Assembly (NCBI GenBank): GCA_021030905.1
Contig: JAGFMI010000013.1
Location: forward strand, 806,001-870,000
Reading direction: 5' to 3'
From: Pyrenula massariospora
Taxonomy: Eukaryota; Ascomycota; Eurotiomycetes; Pyrenulales; Pyrenulaceae
Length of the DNA: 64,000 bases
The translations under genes and the position numbers were made by a program. Positions 45,483 through 57,900 of the stretch are shown one piece after another. Each line of letters begins with the position of its first letter. Position 1 is the first letter of the stretch. A model generated the notes under the pieces. It saw nothing but the letters and a program-made list of their open reading frames with translations. It ran no database searches and had not been told where the DNA came from.

Positions 45483-48400
45483 ATGGATGACCTTGCCTCG
45501 CTCGAATTCCTTTCCCTCGTATCGCGAGTGACCTCCGAGCTCCAGAACCATCTTGGCCTGAGTGACAAGACGCTCGCCGAGTTTGTCATTGACCAACGGA
45601 TAAAATGCGATTCCTTGGAAGATTTTCGCAGGGCGCTCGCTGCCATGGGTGCAGACTTTCCACCAAGTTTGGTAGACAGTGTCGATCGTCTTGTCCATAC
45701 GATGCATCCCAATTTCAAGGATCAAAGGAAGCAACCGGCATCCGATGAGAATACATCAAACGATCCGCTTGCGGAATTCAACGCACTAGAGAAGAAAGCG
45801 AATATATTCAAGGGTCTGGCAGTACCAGATAAAAAACCGCAATGGGACAATATATATGGTTCGTCAGATAGAGACATACATGGAGCTGCGAAGAAAACGT
45901 CGAACGATGACACGTTCGCTTTACTGGAGGGGCTAGCACCAAAAGCGAGCGGAAGGAATGGTCATGCAAATGGGCGCAAAAGGAGCCGAAGTCCAGATTA
46001 CGGTGACTATGATCCAGGCAGGCGGCGTGAGAAATACAGGTCGAGATCACGATCATACAGCCGAGAGCGGCAGTCTAGAAAGAGCAGGGGTGACGACGAG
46101 AACGGACATTTCCATCGAAAAAGTCGAAGGCGATCAAACGAGGATGACCAATTCCGGCGTCCCCCTATTCCAGAAGTCGATGATGCGCCAATCCTGTACA
46201 AGGTCTACGATGGAAAAGTCACGGGGATCAAGGATTTCGGTGCCTTTGTGAATCTAGCAGGTGTCACGGGCCGCGTTGATGGTCTCGTCCATGTTTCTGC
46301 TATGCAAGAAGGGGCTAGAGTCAACCATCCTTCAGACTTGGTTTCCAGAGGCCAGCCGGTGAAGGTGAAGGTTATCAGTATACAGGGGACTCGTATAGGA
46401 CTGTCTATGAAAGAAGTGGACCAAGTTACCGGGCAAGATCTAATACCCCAGAAGCGGATAGCTTCAGGTGCCAATATGGAGCGCCTGAACGGAATGCCTC
46501 AGGGTGACCGATATGGGGCCATGAATGGTAGTGTTGCGGTGAGTGAAGGAGATACAAATGGAAAATCTTCAAGAAACAAGAAGCGAATGACCTCGCCGGA
46601 ACGGTGGGAAATCAAGCAATTAATCGCCTCAGGTGCTATATCTGCACAAGACTACCCAGACATTGACGAAGAATACAACGCTACCCTAAATGGCGAAGGC
46701 GACTTCGAATTAGAAGAAGATGTCGACATCGAGGTCCGAGACGAGGAACCGCCATTCTTAGCCGGACAAACTAAGCAGTCTCTAGAGTTGTCTCCAATAA
46801 GAGTTGTGAAAGCACCAGACGGATCTCTCAACAGGGCTGCCATGTCTGGCACAAATCTTGCGAAAGAAAGAAGGGAGTTGAAGCAGCAGGAGGCTCGGGA
46901 TAAGGCCGAGGAACAAGCTGCTCAAGTCGATCTAAATTCGCAGTGGCAAGACCCAATGGTGGCCCCGGAGCATCGCAAATTCGCGTCTGACCTTCGCACT
47001 CCACAAGAGCAAAAGGTTAGCGATGCAATGCCGGAATGGAAGCGGTCAATTCAAAGCAAAGATCAATCTTTGGGCAAACGAACGACCATGACTATAAAGC
47101 AGCAACGCGAAAGTCTGCCAGTATTCAAATACCGGAAATTACTGCTAGAAGCCGTTCACCAGAATCAACTCCTAATCGTCATTGGTGACACGGGATCTGG
47201 CAAGACCACGCAGCTAACACAGTACCTTGCTGAAGATGGCTTTGCAAATGACGGCGTTATTGCCTGTACACAGCCTCGTCGTGTTGCAGCAATGTCCGTG
47301 GCCAAACGTGTCTCAGAAGAGGTCGGGTGCCAGCTTGGGCGAGAGGTGGGCTACACCATAAGATTTGAAGATTGCACCAGCCCTGATACCCGAATCAAAT
47401 ATATGACCGACGGCATGCTTCAGCGAGAGATTTTGCTTGATCCAGATCTAAGAAGATATACGGTCATTATGCTGGACGAAGCGCATGAACGTACAATCGC
47501 CACCGATGTCTTATTTGGCCTTTTGAAGAAGACCGTGAAAAGACGACCCGATTTGAAGCTTATCATCACAAGCGCCACCCTAGATGCTGATAGGTTCAGT
47601 GCCTTCTTCTACGAAGCCCCAATTTTCTACATCCCAGGAAGGACGTTCCCTGTGGAGATCATGTATTCAAGAGAGCCCGAGTCTGACTATCTCGACGCTG
47701 CACTCACAACCGTCATGCAAATTCACCTGAGTGAACCACAAGGAGATATATTAATTTTCTTGACCGGAGCCGAGGAAATCGATACAGCTTGTGAGATACT
47801 GTACGAGCGTATGAAAGCTCTCGGGCCAGGCGTGCCCGAGCTCATCATTCTGCCGGTCTACTCGGCTTTACCCAGTGAAATGCAGTCCAGAATCTTTGAC
47901 CAGGCTCCTCCAGGGGGCCGCAAGGTCGTCATTGCCACCAACATTGCTGAAACCTCGATCACGATAGACGGCATATATTTCGTAATCGACCCCGGCTTCG
48001 TCAAGCAAAACGCCTACGACCCAAAGCTGGGCATGGACTCCCTCGTGGTAACACCTATCTCCCAAGCTCAAGCGAAACAGCGTGCTGGCCGTGCTGGCCG
48101 CACCGGCCCTGGGAAATGCTTTCGCCTCTACACCGAAGCAGCCTACCAGTCCGAAATGCTGCCAACCTCCATCCCCGAAATCCAACGCCAAAACCTCTCC
48201 CTCACAATCCTCATGCTTAAAGCCATGGGCATAAACGACCTCCTCCACTTCGACTTTATGGACCCACCACCCACAAACACCATGCTCTCCGCGCTCGAAG
48301 AGCTCTATGCCCTCTCCGCCCTGGACGACGAAGGCCTCCTGACCCGCCTCGGCCGCAAAATGGCCGACTTCCCCATGGACCCCGCCCTGGCCAAGTCCCT

Positions 48401-49118
48401 CATCGCCTCGGTCGACTTCCACTGCTCCGAGGAAATCCTCTCCATCGTCGCCATGCTCTCCGTGCAAACCGTCTTCTACCGCCCCAAAGAAAAACAGCAA
48501 CAAGCCGACCAGAAAAAAGCCAAATTCCACGATCAACACGGCGACCACCTCACCCTCCTCAACGTCTACAACGCCTGGAAAAACTCCCGCTTCAGCAACC
48601 CGTGGTGCTTCGAGAACTTCATCCAGGCCCGCCAGATGAAGCGCGCCCAGGACGTCCGCACCCAGCTCGTCAGCATCATGGAGCGCTACAAGCACCCCAT
48701 CGTCAGCTGCGGGCGCCACAACACGACCGCCGTCCGGCAGGCGCTGTGCGCGGGGTTTTTCCGCAACGCGGCCCGCAAGGATCCGCAGGAGGGGTACAAG
48801 ACGCTGATCGAGAGCACGCCCGTGTACATGCACCCGAGCTCGGCGCTGTTCGGGAAAGCCGCCGAGCACGTCGTGTTCCACACGCTGGTTATGACGACGC
48901 GGGAGTACATGCACTGCGCGACGAGTATTGAGCCGAAGTGGTTGGTTGAGGCGGCGCCGACTTTCTTCAAGGTGGCGGGGGGGAAGGGGGAGTTGAGCAG
49001 AAGGAAGAGGGAGGAGAGGATTCAGCCGCTGCATAATCGGTTTGTGGGGGAGGATGAGTGGCGGTTGAGCGCGCAGCGGAGGCAGGGGAGGGGTGGGGGT
49101 GGGGGGACTTGGGGATGA
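45483..49118 (+). CDS. prp22: Pre-mRNA splicing DEAH helicase Prp22 (DHX8)
   Basis: Single-exon 1211-residue protein. It opens with the Prp22 N-terminal domain ([17 protein letters not shown]), then an Arg/Ser-rich stretch ([12 protein letters not shown]). An S1 RNA-binding domain spans about 237-310 ([18 protein letters not shown], then GLVHVSAM). The helicase core has Walker [11 protein letters not shown] (about 568), DEAH in [12 protein letters not shown] (about 664), [33 protein letters not shown] and [14 protein letters not shown], followed by the HA2 and OB-fold regions. Prp22 acts in the second splicing step and releases spliced mRNA from the spliceosome. The ATG at 45483 gives MDDLASLEF, the usual N-terminus. 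The far C-terminus is Gly-rich from a G-run and may vary. The tandem repeats begin about 120 nt downstream. Confidence 0.97.
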   Translation: MDDLASLEFLSLVSRVTSELQNHLGLSDKTLAEFVIDQRIKCDSLEDFRRALAAMGADFPPSLVDSVDRLVHTMHPNFKDQRKQPASDENTSNDPLAEFNALEKKANIFKGLAVPDKKPQWDNIYGSSDRDIHGAAKKTSNDDTFALLEGLAPKASGRNGHANGRKRSRSPDYGDYDPGRRREKYRSRSRSYSRERQSRKSRGDDENGHFHRKSRRRSNEDDQFRRPPIPEVDDAPILYKVYDGKVTGIKDFGAFVNLAGVTGRVDGLVHVSAMQEGARVNHPSDLVSRGQPVKVKVISIQGTRIGLSMKEVDQVTGQDLIPQKRIASGANMERLNGMPQGDRYGAMNGSVAVSEGDTNGKSSRNKKRMTSPERWEIKQLIASGAISAQDYPDIDEEYNATLNGEGDFELEEDVDIEVRDEEPPFLAGQTKQSLELSPIRVVKAPDGSLNRAAMSGTNLAKERRELKQQEARDKAEEQAAQVDLNSQWQDPMVAPEHRKFASDLRTPQEQKVSDAMPEWKRSIQSKDQSLGKRTTMTIKQQRESLPVFKYRKLLLEAVHQNQLLIVIGDTGSGKTTQLTQYLAEDGFANDGVIACTQPRRVAAMSVAKRVSEEVGCQLGREVGYTIRFEDCTSPDTRIKYMTDGMLQREILLDPDLRRYTVIMLDEAHERTIATDVLFGLLKKTVKRRPDLKLIITSATLDADRFSAFFYEAPIFYIPGRTFPVEIMYSREPESDYLDAALTTVMQIHLSEPQGDILIFLTGAEEIDTACEILYERMKALGPGVPELIILPVYSALPSEMQSRIFDQAPPGGRKVVIATNIAETSITIDGIYFVIDPGFVKQNAYDPKLGMDSLVVTPISQAQAKQRAGRAGRTGPGKCFRLYTEAAYQSEMLPTSIPEIQRQNLSLTILMLKAMGINDLLHFDFMDPPPTNTMLSALEELYALSALDDEGLLTRLGRKMADFPMDPALAKSLIASVDFHCSEEILSIVAMLSVQTVFYRPKEKQQQADQKKAKFHDQHGDHLTLLNVYNAWKNSRFSNPWCFENFIQARQMKRAQDVRTQLVSIMERYKHPIVSCGRHNTTAVRQALCAGFFRNAARKDPQEGYKTLIESTPVYMHPSSALFGKAAEHVVFHTLVMTTREYMHCATSIEPKWLVEAAPTFFKVAGGKGELSRRKREERIQPLHNRFVGEDEWRLSAQRRQGRGGGGGTWG

Positions 49119-49239
49119 TGGGTTGGATTGGATTTACTGTGCTTTAGTTAGGGGGGCCAGAGATGGAGATTTGGTGGTGTTCTTGATAGGCAGAGGGTTT
49201 TAAGAGCGGCTGCGCAAATTTCGGATATCAACTTTAAAA

Positions 49240-49827
49240 AGGTCTCTGGTACCTAATAAGGTTGAGAAATAGTTGGACTTAAGATCCACTCGATGTACCG
49301 ATATCTGATTATGATCTTTTAGTGTGATGGCTTTCTACAGATTATGAGGCCGGTACATAGACACTCGCCTAGGCCATCAGAACCATTAGAGTACTCAAAA
49401 GGGAGTTGATGATAGCCGTTAATTACGGAATTAACCCTTAAAATAGGTATAAATTAGCTTTTGGAGCGTCATCAGTTAATTAAAGTCATCAGTGTACCTC
49501 GAGAGGGGAAGAATTAAATAAAATTTACTTCATGTACTGATACCTGATCATGGTCTTTCAGTGTGATAGCTTCCTATAGGTAATTAACCCGGTATATGGG
49601 TAAGGTACTCATTTAGGCAATCAGAATCACTAGAATATTCAGAAGAGAGTCAATGACGAAAGCCATTAATTACGGATCTAACTCTCCTATAGATATAAAT
49701 TAGCTTATGAAGCATTAACAGTCAGTCAGAGTTATTAGTACACCTCGTCAGGGGAAGAGCCAGATATAAGATCGACCCGATGTACTGATACCCGGTCATG
49801 ATCTTTTGGTGTGATAGCTTCCTACAG
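49240..49827. repeat. Tandem repeat, about 2.4 copies of a 239-248-nt unit
   Basis: The unit recurs with TGTAC(C/T)GATA at 49294, 49533 and 49781, followed each time by a GATC/GGTC-TTT..GTGTGATAGCTT block and preceded by a GTAC(A/C)CT. Copies 1 and 2 continue through matching segments (TTAATTACGGA, AGATATAAATTAGCTT). Copy 3 stops at about 49827. In a 47-nt block aligned by eye, all 11 variable columns are transitions. It fills most of the gap between the convergent prp22 and rpc53 genes and forms the 3' flank of rpc53. Confidence 0.8.
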
Positions 49828-49836
49828 AACCCAGCA

Positions 49837-51639
49837 TCACCGAAAAAGCATCCCCCAGTCCGGCGTAACAACCATCTTCTCCTTAACCTGAGCCAGCGAA
49901 TGCGCCCTCCCTCCCTCCCCTTTCCCCCCATCATCCCCATCATCCTCATCCCTCGCAACAACCAGATCCTGAAAAAACTCCACCTCCGTCCCCCAGTTGA
50001 CCAGCATGTCCACCCCACCCCAATCCATCGTCACCTTCCCCGACCGGTGCACCTTCATCGTCCCCACTCTACCTGAGGGAAGAGTTCCCTCCGCCGCGGT
50101 CACGAATTTCGGCTGCTCGACGGGCTGAGGGCGGTGCTGGATCTCGACGACGTCGGATTCTTGCTTGACTTTCGGCTCTGTTGCATCGCCGCGGAGGGCG
50201 GGCGCGGGTTGCTCTTCGTGTTGGCGCTGTCGCTCTTGCTCTTGCTGCTGCTGTTTCACGGGGTCAATGAGCATGGGCGTGAGGGGAGGGAATTGCATGA
50301 GGACGAGGCGGCCGGTCCGGCGGGAAGGGTCGTCGTCGTCGTCGTCGTCGTCCTGGGTCGGATCGATGCCTCGAGCGGAGGACGATCGAGCTTCAAGATC
50401 CCGGCGGAGGACATGACGAAGCTTCTCCGTCTCGAGTTCGAAGCGCTCGCGCTCGAGTCGCTCTTCGATCGTTTCTACGGCAATGTATTTGCTGGTGTCG
50501 CGGATGTTGTCCTTTCTCGATTTGCGGGCTTTGGGGGTTATCGTGGCTTTATCGTCTGGAGGCTCGTGGATGCTCTGCCGTCGCTGAGATTTAGGGGCAG
50601 TGTCATCCGTCGTCATGGCTTCGTCCTGCGTTAGGTCTACACCACCATCCTCAAGTTTGACATGTTTCTCGTCCTCTTTTGCCCGCTTCATTTCCGCTGC
50701 AAAACCAATGGGACGAGCGACATGGTCATGTTTGTAGGCCCGAACTGGTCGTAGACCGATGTTCTGTGTTTTGGATGGCTGGCGACGGACTGACTTGCCC
50801 TTTCTGGCCGTTGACAGCGGTCGGATATCATCTTCGTCCGTATCCTCATCTGATATTTCAATTCTCTCAATGTCTTCTATATCCCGGCGTCTTGGCCCGT
50901 CCTCTTCATCTTCCGAAGAGACCTGGATCGCTTCCTCCTTTTGAGCTGGAGATTTTTTCGAGGGCACAGCTGCTTTCCTTTTGCCTTTGGATCTTTCGCT
51001 AGGTTCCGATGCTTCGATTGACGGGAGGCCGAGATCCTCAGCAGGAGCGCCACCCTTGCTAGTATTTGCTGCTGTACCAGGCTCTAGAGCCTTGGCTTCT
51101 GGAGGCTCCTCATGCTGTGGCTTCTGCGTCTTGGAGCTTTGTGTTGCTCTCGTAGCTTTCTGTGGTCCAGCTGGCGCAAAGAAGGTGTCAGGCGGCCCCG
51201 CTCCGGACGCCGACTGGCTTTGCGGTCTTGGGCTGCCTCTTCTTGCGCGGGATGCTCTGCCTCTAGGTGTTGAAGGCCCGGGACGCTTGGGAGTGGCCTG
51301 CGTTGATCGTTCTTGCCTCCGGTCCTCTTCTACTTTTCGAGCAGCATCTCGGTCGGCTTGTGTTCGTCGACTTACGCCGGCCTTAGTTCTAAATATCTTC
51401 TTCGGACCAGCTGGTGGGGCTGGGGATTGGGTTGCAGGAGCGGCATCTTGGGCTATCAATGACTCCGTATCTCCGGGCAAGGTTGTGATAGTCGGCGATG
51501 TATTTGCAGGCGCGTCGTCGGCAGAGGGCTCATCTCGAACATCTGTTGAGGCTGGCTCGGTCCCAAGAGCATGCGCCTCCTCAGCGGCAACTTCGCTCTT
51601 CACGGCGACATTTTGACGGCGTGTCACTCGAGGCGGCAT
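49837..51639 (-). CDS. rpc53: RNA polymerase III subunit RPC4 / Rpc53
   Basis: Single-exon 600-residue protein. The long N-terminal 400 residues are disordered, acidic or basic, with Lys-rich KRKAAVPSKK and a run of eight Asp encoded by a trinucleotide repeat (about 50335-50354). The C-terminal RPC4 domain has GRLVLMQFPPL, then LPSGRVGTMKVHRSGKVTMDWGG and WGTEVEFFQDLV, the core signature of Rpc53/POLR3D. With Rpc37 this subunit forms the TFIIF-like part of RNA polymerase III needed for termination and reinitiation. The ATG at 51639 (MPPRVTRR) is used; the upstream in-frame codon is TTG. Many short acidic and Lys patches may be sumoylation or phosphorylation sites (inference). Convergent with prp22. 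Confidence 0.9.
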   Translation of the reverse strand: MPPRVTRRQNVAVKSEVAAEEAHALGTEPASTDVRDEPSADDAPANTSPTITTLPGDTESLIAQDAAPATQSPAPPAGPKKIFRTKAGVSRRTQADRDAARKVEEDRRQERSTQATPKRPGPSTPRGRASRARRGSPRPQSQSASGAGPPDTFFAPAGPQKATRATQSSKTQKPQHEEPPEAKALEPGTAANTSKGGAPAEDLGLPSIEASEPSERSKGKRKAAVPSKKSPAQKEEAIQVSSEDEEDGPRRRDIEDIERIEISDEDTDEDDIRPLSTARKGKSVRRQPSKTQNIGLRPVRAYKHDHVARPIGFAAEMKRAKEDEKHVKLEDGGVDLTQDEAMTTDDTAPKSQRRQSIHEPPDDKATITPKARKSRKDNIRDTSKYIAVETIEERLERERFELETEKLRHVLRRDLEARSSSARGIDPTQDDDDDDDDPSRRTGRLVLMQFPPLTPMLIDPVKQQQQEQERQRQHEEQPAPALRGDATEPKVKQESDVVEIQHRPQPVEQPKFVTAAEGTLPSGRVGTMKVHRSGKVTMDWGGVDMLVNWGTEVEFFQDLVVARDEDDGDDGGKGEGGRAHSLAQVKEKMVVTPDWGMLFR

Positions 51640-52763
51640 GACTGTAAGCAAAGGTCTCCCATCAAAAGCCTCGAAATAATTTTTGGAGTAAGGCGGAGGC
51701 GGGGCTTGCAGTAAGTGTGGGGCAGTACCTGCGAAGTGAAAAGGACGCGATAAAACTGTCGAAGGTTACCCTTGATGGAAACGAGTGCGAGGAGGTTGAG
51801 TTATGATCGTAAAGTCTACTTTGCACTGGCTTTAGGGTAAGCTTCAATCCGGATTGGTCTTTACTGTTAAGCGTGAATGTCCGGTGGAGAACTCCAGCTA
51901 AACCCGTATCACTCGCTTCCCATGTGAACACAGAAACTTGTTAGGTTTGAGTTGTGATGATGGTATTCGAAATATTCAAAACCCAACGTTGGTCTTCCTA
52001 TTCTTCAACACGAGTCTCTGTGAAACATTGGAAGTTCTGAGTCCTGAGTGTCTGACGGCCTCTCAAGACGACAACAGTTCTCAGCATATGGTATAAACCT
52101 CGAGATGGGATAGGTTTGTTCTAGGCATTGGAGAATCCATAACTCCCTTTACCTGATCTACAAAAGACTCATTGGGATAAGAATCATTGGAGTTTTCTAG
52201 CTATAAAGAATAGCACATACTGAGTCGTCCGATCAGAGGACACCAAAGAAGATACGAAAAAGCTTCGGAAATAATTAGGACACCGTGCCATTGCCCAACG
52301 CCACATCATAGACAAAAGCGAAAAGAAGATCGGGTTGAGAAGACAAGGGCTGAGGAAGCCAAGAACCCTGACATCTGGTTCTGCCGTTAATGGAAATTCG
52401 TAAGAGAAAAAATAGCTCAATCAAAATGAAGCTCCTCTTGGTCCTACCCGCCATCCTCTCAATTCGAATCCAGGCCTGTTTCAACTCATTCTTTTTTTTT
52501 TTTTGGTTTATTGGCGGCGGTTTCAATTTGAAAAAAACACCCATCCGATATCACAATCAATAGCCCACACACATCCGCATAGTTGGCAGTTGACTTCGTG
52601 TTGCAGCAGACGTCTGTTGACCAAAGCACATCTGCCTGTAGAAAGAACATGTGTAAGGAGTAAAGTGTGTGCCTCCGACAGACCTGAAAAGAGCAAGAGA
52701 CGAATGCATCCCAATTAGCGGCTCGGATACGTCTTGAGACTTATGGGATCGGTACGAGGATGG
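51640..52763. other. Intergenic region, 1.1 kb
   Basis: Upstream of rpc53 and downstream of the Zn2Cys6 gene, both on the minus strand. It includes a run of 13 T at 52492-52504. Small frames on both strands lack family signatures; no gene seen. Confidence 0.5.
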
Positions 52764-54963
52764 CTACCTCTTTCTCTTCTTAGAATCAGAGACAGCCATG
52801 TCAGTCAGGATGGCGGATGCAGTCTGGGGCTCGATATTACTGTCTGGTATTGCGTCGACGTCTTTCTTAATAGAAACGCCCATGTGTCGTCCATATCTTC
52901 CCTTGCGGCCGTTTCCTTCATCTTCGCTAACGCAGCCTTCAATACCTATTCCTGCATCTTTGCATCTCTGACACGGGCGTTGGCGGTCGCAACCCTTTTT
53001 GCTCTTTCGGCATCGCTGGCAGCGAGGCTTGGAAGAAAGATCTTCCTCATCAGCACCAAGCATTTGCTGAAAGTTCAAGGTGGAAGAAGACGAGCTCTTC
53101 CGAGCCTGGGGCATTCCAGATGGCACCGGTGGTGCCTTCATTTGGCCCATAGTGGAGACTTTTTGTTTCTTGACAGGTACAGTCTGGCGAGTTTTGCTGG
53201 CCTTACCCAGTTTGGTGGACAAGCCTCTCACAGCCTTGCCTTTGGTGACGGTAGAGCTCGAAGATTTCGTCTTGACCCTTTTAGCTTTTGGCAAGCCATC
53301 GTAATCATCTGTTTCACCCCTATTGAAAGCCTCAAGGTCATCGTTGTGGTATTCGTCATCGACGTCATCAGAGTCCATGTCACTTGCTTCGCGTTTCAAG
53401 GCTTTGGCGGCACTCATCAGAGAGCGAGGGCGATGAGAGGGCGCCATGGCAGAGTCTGTATCATCCTCGCTTTGTTCATCGCTGTCGCTTGTTGCGCCCG
53501 TAGAGGAAGCGACATCGGCAGCACCACTAAGAGCATCGTCGAGCGTAGAGGTTGACGTCCTTCCGTGGCTTGAGAAATTACTTGCATCGCCTAGCGCTAT
53601 AAGCTGACGCGCCACGTCTTCATCTGAGATGCAAGATGCAATTGTTGGATCTGGTGTTGGTAAAATACCACTACCCAAGGCACCTCCTCTTGAACTGGAG
53701 GAATGGGCAAGCGGCTGTACGCCTGGACGCTCGCGAAGACGATGCCCATGCTGAGGAGCTGGTGTTGAAACGTTTGTATTAGAAGGCTGCTGAAATGTTG
53801 GGTTCTGATCGTAATGTCCATAGCTTTGGGGAGAGTAAAGAGGCTGCGCCGGAAATGCAAAAGTGCGCTGCGTAGGTCGAGCAAATGGCGACGGAACTTC
53901 TTGACCAGTCGATCGCCGTTGGGGAGAAATAGAAGACGAGGACGCTGCGAGAGGTACTTGGGGAGGCACAAAGAGTGGAAGTTCCTTTTCTCATGTAAGC
54001 GACAAGAAGGTGGCTAGAGGTATCATAACATACCGAACTTTCAAACTTGGGCCTCTTGCGCCTACCGTCAGGCACAATATTTTCTAAACTAATCTCTGAA
54101 TTTACGGCTTGCTCGTTTCGTGCCTTTTTAGAGCTTGTGACAGATGCGTCCCCACCATCACTATCGCTATAGCCCCCTGGACCGTCTTCTATCATATTGC
54201 CTTGTATGCTTGAAGCACGGCTGAGGCCGTCTGTCCGTGAATTGGCTTTTTGTGTTGAGGTGCTGCGACGTCCCTGCCCATGCTGAGGTGAATTGCCCCT
54301 GGTTTGAGCCTGATCAGACTCAGGGCGCGATGGGACCTGGCCGTATTCAAGAATCTGAGCAGGCATTGGCAGCGCGGTGTATGACTGTTCCTGGACTGGA
54401 TTTTGGTAGTAAGGGTCCTGAGAACGATCATGAAGCGGTGGGCTGGCGTACAACGGCCCCGGAAAGGCTGGTTGCTCAACGACGCGTACATAGACCGTCA
54501 TATCATTGACCATGTTGCCGTAGTTGGCAATGATACTATTCCCATGAGAGTCCTGAAAGTCGACTCCCTTATTATCGTAGATACCATAGAAGTTCTTAAC
54601 AGTTGTGACGATCGATTCTGTTGTGTCATGGGCGTTGATCAAAACTCGAAGAGGAATGCGTGCTCGAGTCTTTGACTCATCGTCCAGCAGCAACTCGAAT
54701 GCGACCTTCTTTGGTACTTGGTCAGTAGGGAATTTGTGACGCACGTCGAGAAGACCGCTTTGAGCATTCATCACGCCAGAGTTGAGTGAAGACGGGGAGA
54801 ATGCTGTGGGAGGAGGAGATATTGCATGTCCAGAGCCCCCATGCCTTGTTGGATAGGTGTGCGAAGAGGGTTGGTGATATAAACGCTCCGAAGGGCTGTC
54901 ATGCCCTGTTTTTGCCATCTTTGATTTTGATGGGTGACTAGCCAGTATATCTGAAAGGTCCAT
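52764..54963 (-). CDS. Zn2Cys6 domain nuclear protein, putative transcription regulator (2 exons)
   Basis: Exons 54034-54963 and 52764-53984 join across a 49-nt phase-0 intron to give 716 residues. The N-terminal part has a conserved globular domain (about 80-160; VAFELLLDDESKTRARIPL, DTTESIVTTVKNFYGIYD, NMTVYVRVVEQP). The middle is disordered, Ser/Pro/Gln-rich with acidic blocks. Near the C-terminus (about 627-660) is a fungal binuclear zinc cluster: CQRCRKSKKGC then CQRCKDAGIGIEGC. A C-terminal rather than N-terminal Zn2Cys6 is less usual. The protein ends SKKRKR, a likely nuclear signal. The same layout (N-terminal beta-grasp-like domain plus distal zinc cluster) is conserved among moulds; I know no defined targets. 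The ATG at 54963 is used. Confidence 0.88.
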
Positions 54964-57900
54964 CAAAGTGAGAAGCTGTTAGAAGATGCAGAGCGACACT
55001 ATATGGCAAGTGTGCTATGGTATTTGTATCTCGATGGCTTGATCCGGTCGCTCTGGGTGGGACAAACAGGTAGGGCGAAAAAGCCCAATCAGCAGGGCAT
55101 CTCTCCCGGTGAGTCTAAAGGACCTCGTTAGCCATCTGTATAGAATTGGACAGGAAAAGATTTAGATGTAGAAAGAGCTGATGGGTCAGTAGTTCCTGGG
55201 CGCCTAACTAGCGACCGCAGGATCCTTCGATCGAGAGCGACAGCGGAAGGGCGATAGAGGTGAGGTGACTTGCCTTGCTATTGAACGTTTGCTTGTATGC
55301 TGATGTAGTTATATTTGGGCGATCGAGCAGACAGCGTCTGATTAGTAGATGAAGGGCAGATTCCCCTAGAAGAGAGGATCTCTCTGTCAGGAGCTAACTG
55401 TTGAGAGGAATGACAACCGACAACGAAAGAACGAAATGTACAGCAGAGTGAGGGGCCGTGGCGCTTTTCAGTTGATAGATGAGACGCTCACAAAGCCGAT
55501 AATGTCCTTCTGTATTGTCGTGAGCGATTTGGATAGGGAGGATAGGTAGGTGTGGTGGTGGTGGTGGTGGAGTGGAAGAAAGCAAGGTGGGTTTGGATGC
55601 AGCAAAGCGGGTGATGTTTCACCTGAAGCGAGAGGCACCCAAGGATGTGGCATTATCACAGCGTACGATGTGCCTATGAGCCCGTCATGGAGAATTTAAT
55701 GCATTATTCAATTTCACGGCTCTAGACTATTTACTATCCTACAATTGATTTTGTTGTGGGCAAACCGAATCTCCTAGCATTTCATACACATGGAGCGTTG
55801 CGCATCGCCAGGACGACTTGATATCTTTGCGAATGGCGGTAAAGAGACGAGGGTGCGATGGTCAGACCCCTTCCTAGACGAACCAACAGCAGGCGAGAAC
55901 AAGGTGACAAACCATGCTGACAAGGAAGATGGCTAGTGTTGCCGGTATGATGCGATGGCAGTAGCAAGATCCAATTACTCGATGCGGATCGGCCACAGCG
56001 AAGAATGCGTAGTATCAAAGTCAGATATCTAAGGTAGGTACTTCGTACGACAATCGGGCAGAGTCCCAATGTTCGAGCACTGCTTTCGTAGTTATGGCTG
56101 GGAAGAGGGGCTTTCGGACCGGCCAAAGAGCGGGACCAACATTCCGTGCGGTTCAAACAAATGGCAGAGCTAGCAAGACGAGCCACAGAGCAGACTAACG
56201 AGGAGTTTGAAGAGCTGCTGGGCAATGGTTGGCGCATCGGTTTGCAGGACGAGACAAAAAAGCCGCCCAGCTAACGGGGCGACGCAGAGCCAGTCAGAGC
56301 GAGCCTCCCGTCTGGGCCTGCTGCCGGGGCCACACAAGGATGGTCACCGTTGTCGATCCTTTGCGACCCCGAGACCTCATGTCTCTGAACGCGCGCGGAC
56401 GGTCTGATAGAAGCGTCGCAGAGCAGCAGGCCTTTTGGGAAAGCGAACCGCTCTGGTGAAAGGCTGGAGCGCCTCGAAAGGGCCCAGAGTCAGATGTTCC
56501 GAGCCATCCAACGCTAGGTCTCATCGGAGCTAAATTTGGATGTTCAGATGGCGGAGACGTTGCGCATATTATTGCTGCACGCACACGGCGACCGGCCAGC
56601 GCCAACAGGTTCAAGAGGACCGACGACTGCCGCTGCTGCAATCTGGATCACAGACACACGAGCATCTACATTGCGGTCTGGTGATAAGAAAAACGTCGAG
56701 GTGGAGATGGGGTTGAGTGAGGGAGTGGGTGTTCGGCCAGCTGGATGGCGTCAACCCCACCCCAAACTTTACATCAGCGCGGGAAGCCAAAGCCGCCGAC
56801 CCAAGCTTCGCCGTCTTGGGAGGAAGAATCCTGAGGCGGGAGACTTTTTACGGCTTCGGCCCAAAACACGCTGCGCATCCTGCATTGTAGCATGACGGTC
56901 GCAACAGCAAAATGCCCAACTTAATACCACCCAGGCGGCCGTTTTTTATGCCCCCCGACTCGGCATTGACCAGGCCCACCAGAGCCGCCAGCAATTTGGA
57001 CCACCAACTTGATTTCAGACGCGCAAATCATTAGTGCCATGGGAGATAAAACAATAACAACAGTAAATTTGTTTTGATCTCGTGTGTGATCTGGCGACCC
57101 CCAATCTTTGCTAGTCTTCGGCATACCGGCAATAATGGATCGGCATCGTTCGGAAGTGCGCAACATTGCGTCAGGAAGGTAATGCAAAGGAGAACAATCC
57201 GTTGAACGGGAGGGAACCACAAATTATCGTAGTCATCCGTTGGTGATGAATTAGAAGGGACAAGGAGACAGCGAGAGTCGCGAATGTCCAGCCTGAGCGG
57301 TGACTTGTAGTTCTAGGATACTATCAAGGTCCACCAGCCACTTTACGCGAAGATGACGCGGTCCCTTTCTGAGCCTCGAAACTGGCCGAAACAGAGTCGT
57401 GTGTTCCACAGCGCGCCATTGACCTATTCCAGTGACTATGCCATCCAGAAAGGATCGACAGAGATTGACGCAGGCACATGCATCATGAACTCGCATTCTA
57501 GGCTCGTGGTTGTGGCGGAAGAGTTTTTGGACGACAAACGCGTCCTCTTAATGGACCGCGTCTAGCAAACAAACAGATGACGTCGATTTCCATGGTGGAG
57601 CTTGTCGGTCTTGGCATTCCCTTTCTGATCAGGCACAGTTGTCATGTTAAAGTACGTAGCGAATTCAGTCAGCGTCGCAAGCAGATCATTAAATCATCAA
57701 TCTCTGCGCGCATGTCCACCGAAGCCATTGAACTTATCGCTGTATGCACGACAGCTTTCAGGATCGGCGATGAGCTTGGTGGTGAGGTGGTAAAGACAGT
57801 AGCGCGGTGGTTGCCGGGGCAAGCAGCTTGACTGCGGCAGGCCACGGAGATCTGGCGGATGAACGATAACCCGAAGAGCTGACCCCTGCCCGCGCACTAG

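Noticed and set aside
47868-49034. 388-codon minus frame opposite prp22
   Set aside because: Antisense to the conserved helicase C-terminal region; a consequence of G+C-rich codons, with no domain of its own.
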